DNA of 64,000 nucleotides from Procambarus clarkii. Its lineage: Eukaryota; Arthropoda; Malacostraca; Decapoda; Cambaridae. Below the pieces are notes generated by a model. It was not told where the DNA came from. It was given only the letters and a program-made list of their open reading frames with translations, and did no database searches. Made by a program: the position numbers and the translations under genes. Below, in pieces: positions 63,490-64,000 of the stretch (its first letter is position 1; each line of letters starts with the position of its first letter). The stretch spans positions 39,156,612 to 39,220,611 of the forward strand of contig NC_091188.1 in the NCBI RefSeq assembly GCF_040958095.1, read 5' to 3'.

Positions 63490-64000
63490 GGCGAGTTTGA
63501 GCACCTTAATGCGTGCTTATTCGCTCCCATGCTTTCTCAGGATGTTAGCCTTTTCCAGCTTCACGTGCAGGTTCCTCAGCTTTCGGCTTCATTGGTTGCG
63601 GAGGAGTTGCGCTCCCGTGGGCATTTGGCTTCGGTCTTGCGTTTCTTTTCCCTTCTTGAGCTCTCTTCTGCTTGGCTTGAGGAGGATGTGGAAGCATTGA
63701 GTGAAGGGCCTTCGTCCGGGGCACTGTCTTCAGCAGCTAGGGCGTCGGCTGCACTGTTGAAGCTATTTGCGCCCATCCTGAAGGAAGCGGTGTCTCTGTT
63801 TTTTGCTTCTCGCCTCGCGTGCTGTCAGGCTGTGCTCGTCCTCTCTTTGGAATCCGCTTGGGCCCTGGCTCTTAGGTTTTCGTCTCCGTTTTGTCCAATG
63901 CTGTTTGCAGAGACTGCGGTGTCTCAGTTTCTGCACGCGGCTTCGTCTAGTTGTCGTCCTATGGCGGACTTGTTGATTCTCCGGAGCGGTCGTTCTCGGC
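63490..64000 (+). pseudogene. DIRS copy 4 gag, continuation in another frame
   Basis: A frame shifted relative to the preceding part is open for 170 codons to the window edge: GEFEHLNACLFAPMLSQDVS, QVPQLSASLVAEELRSRGHL, SSAARASAALLKLFAPILK, ASRLACCQAVLVLSLESAW and MADLLILRSGRSR. It is helical and Leu/Ala-rich like a capsid domain. Between 63,384 and 63,490 the reading must shift by one base. Whether the ORF ends soon after is not visible. Confidence 0.6.

Larger units (their letters stand above)
61647..64000 (+). mobile_element. DIRS copy 4: 5' part, runs off the window
   Basis: It starts inside the 5' ITR at the GC palindrome (CCGGTCGTCCGCGCAGCCCG), so the outer ITR is lost, and continues through the leader (61,730-62,380) in the same order as copy 2 reversed. 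It is opposite in orientation to copies 1-3. Leader landmarks shared with copy 2 include GCCAGCTGGGGCTTGGG and GTTAGGGCGTCAAGGTGTTG. The RT and recombinase would lie beyond 64,000. Confidence 0.8.

Overview
The window looks like nuclear DNA of a decapod crustacean, probably a crayfish-like pleocyemate. The reasons are GT...AG splice sites, a very dense load of degenerate retroelements, tRNA-headed SINEs of a kind I associate with decapod genomes, CR1-like LINEs ending in the 'CAACTAGGTGAGTAC' type of tail, and several DIRS-type tyrosine-recombinase retrotransposons. Nothing suggests bacterial, organellar or viral DNA. The species call is inference from repeat families, because no species-diagnostic gene is present. 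CR1-A, CR1-B, CR1-C, LINE-D and SINE I to IV are local names used only here.

Layout. 1-502: last coding exon of an unidentified host gene (+). 503-14,150: AT-rich 3' flank or intron with SINEs, LINE tails and simple repeats. 14,150-24,825: graveyard of non-LTR retrotransposons: an I/Nimb-like element (-), an L2/CR1-group element (+) with a single stop in its main ORF, CR1-A (+), CR1-C pieces, a 31-bp stem-loop minisatellite and the RT of a fourth LINE (LINE-D). 24,826-31,107: an unusual 6.3-kb element with the order A1 - internal - B1 - A2 - B2 (split direct repeats), a TATA-like promoter, poly(A) signals, two gag-like coding pieces flanked by good splice sites, and a 4-kb intron-like stretch filled by a 40-bp minisatellite and a 0.5-kb triplication. 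31,108-35,040: LINE remains and a 378-codon zinc-knuckle gag ORF. 35,040-42,280: host territory on the minus strand with two coding exons of a proline-rich protein (37,288-37,495 and 38,605-38,775); the intron between them carries a DIRS relic.

42,281-56,007: two long DIRS-like elements in the same orientation (-), each with inverted terminal repeats and an internal complementary region. The first holds a CR1-A relic that itself holds a CR1-B copy, a three-layer nest. 56,153-60,541: pogo/Tigger DNA transposons; the main one lost its catalytic domain, received a CR1-B copy in the remaining transposase frame, and also hosts a TTAA-flanked piggyBac-like element that carries about six copies of a 180-bp satellite. 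60,608-61,645: a second piggyBac-like copy. 61,647-64,000: the 5' part of a DIRS element in plus orientation, with a damaged gag, running off the window.

How the parts relate. Host coding sequence is under 1 kb of the 64 kb. The mobile elements form a relative-age record: DIRS is older than CR1-A, CR1-A is older than CR1-B, and Tigger is older than CR1-B and than the piggyBac-like insertion. The best candidate for something undescribed is the split-direct-repeat element, which resembles the termini of PAT/Ngaro-type tyrosine-recombinase retrotransposons but shows no recognisable RT or recombinase here.
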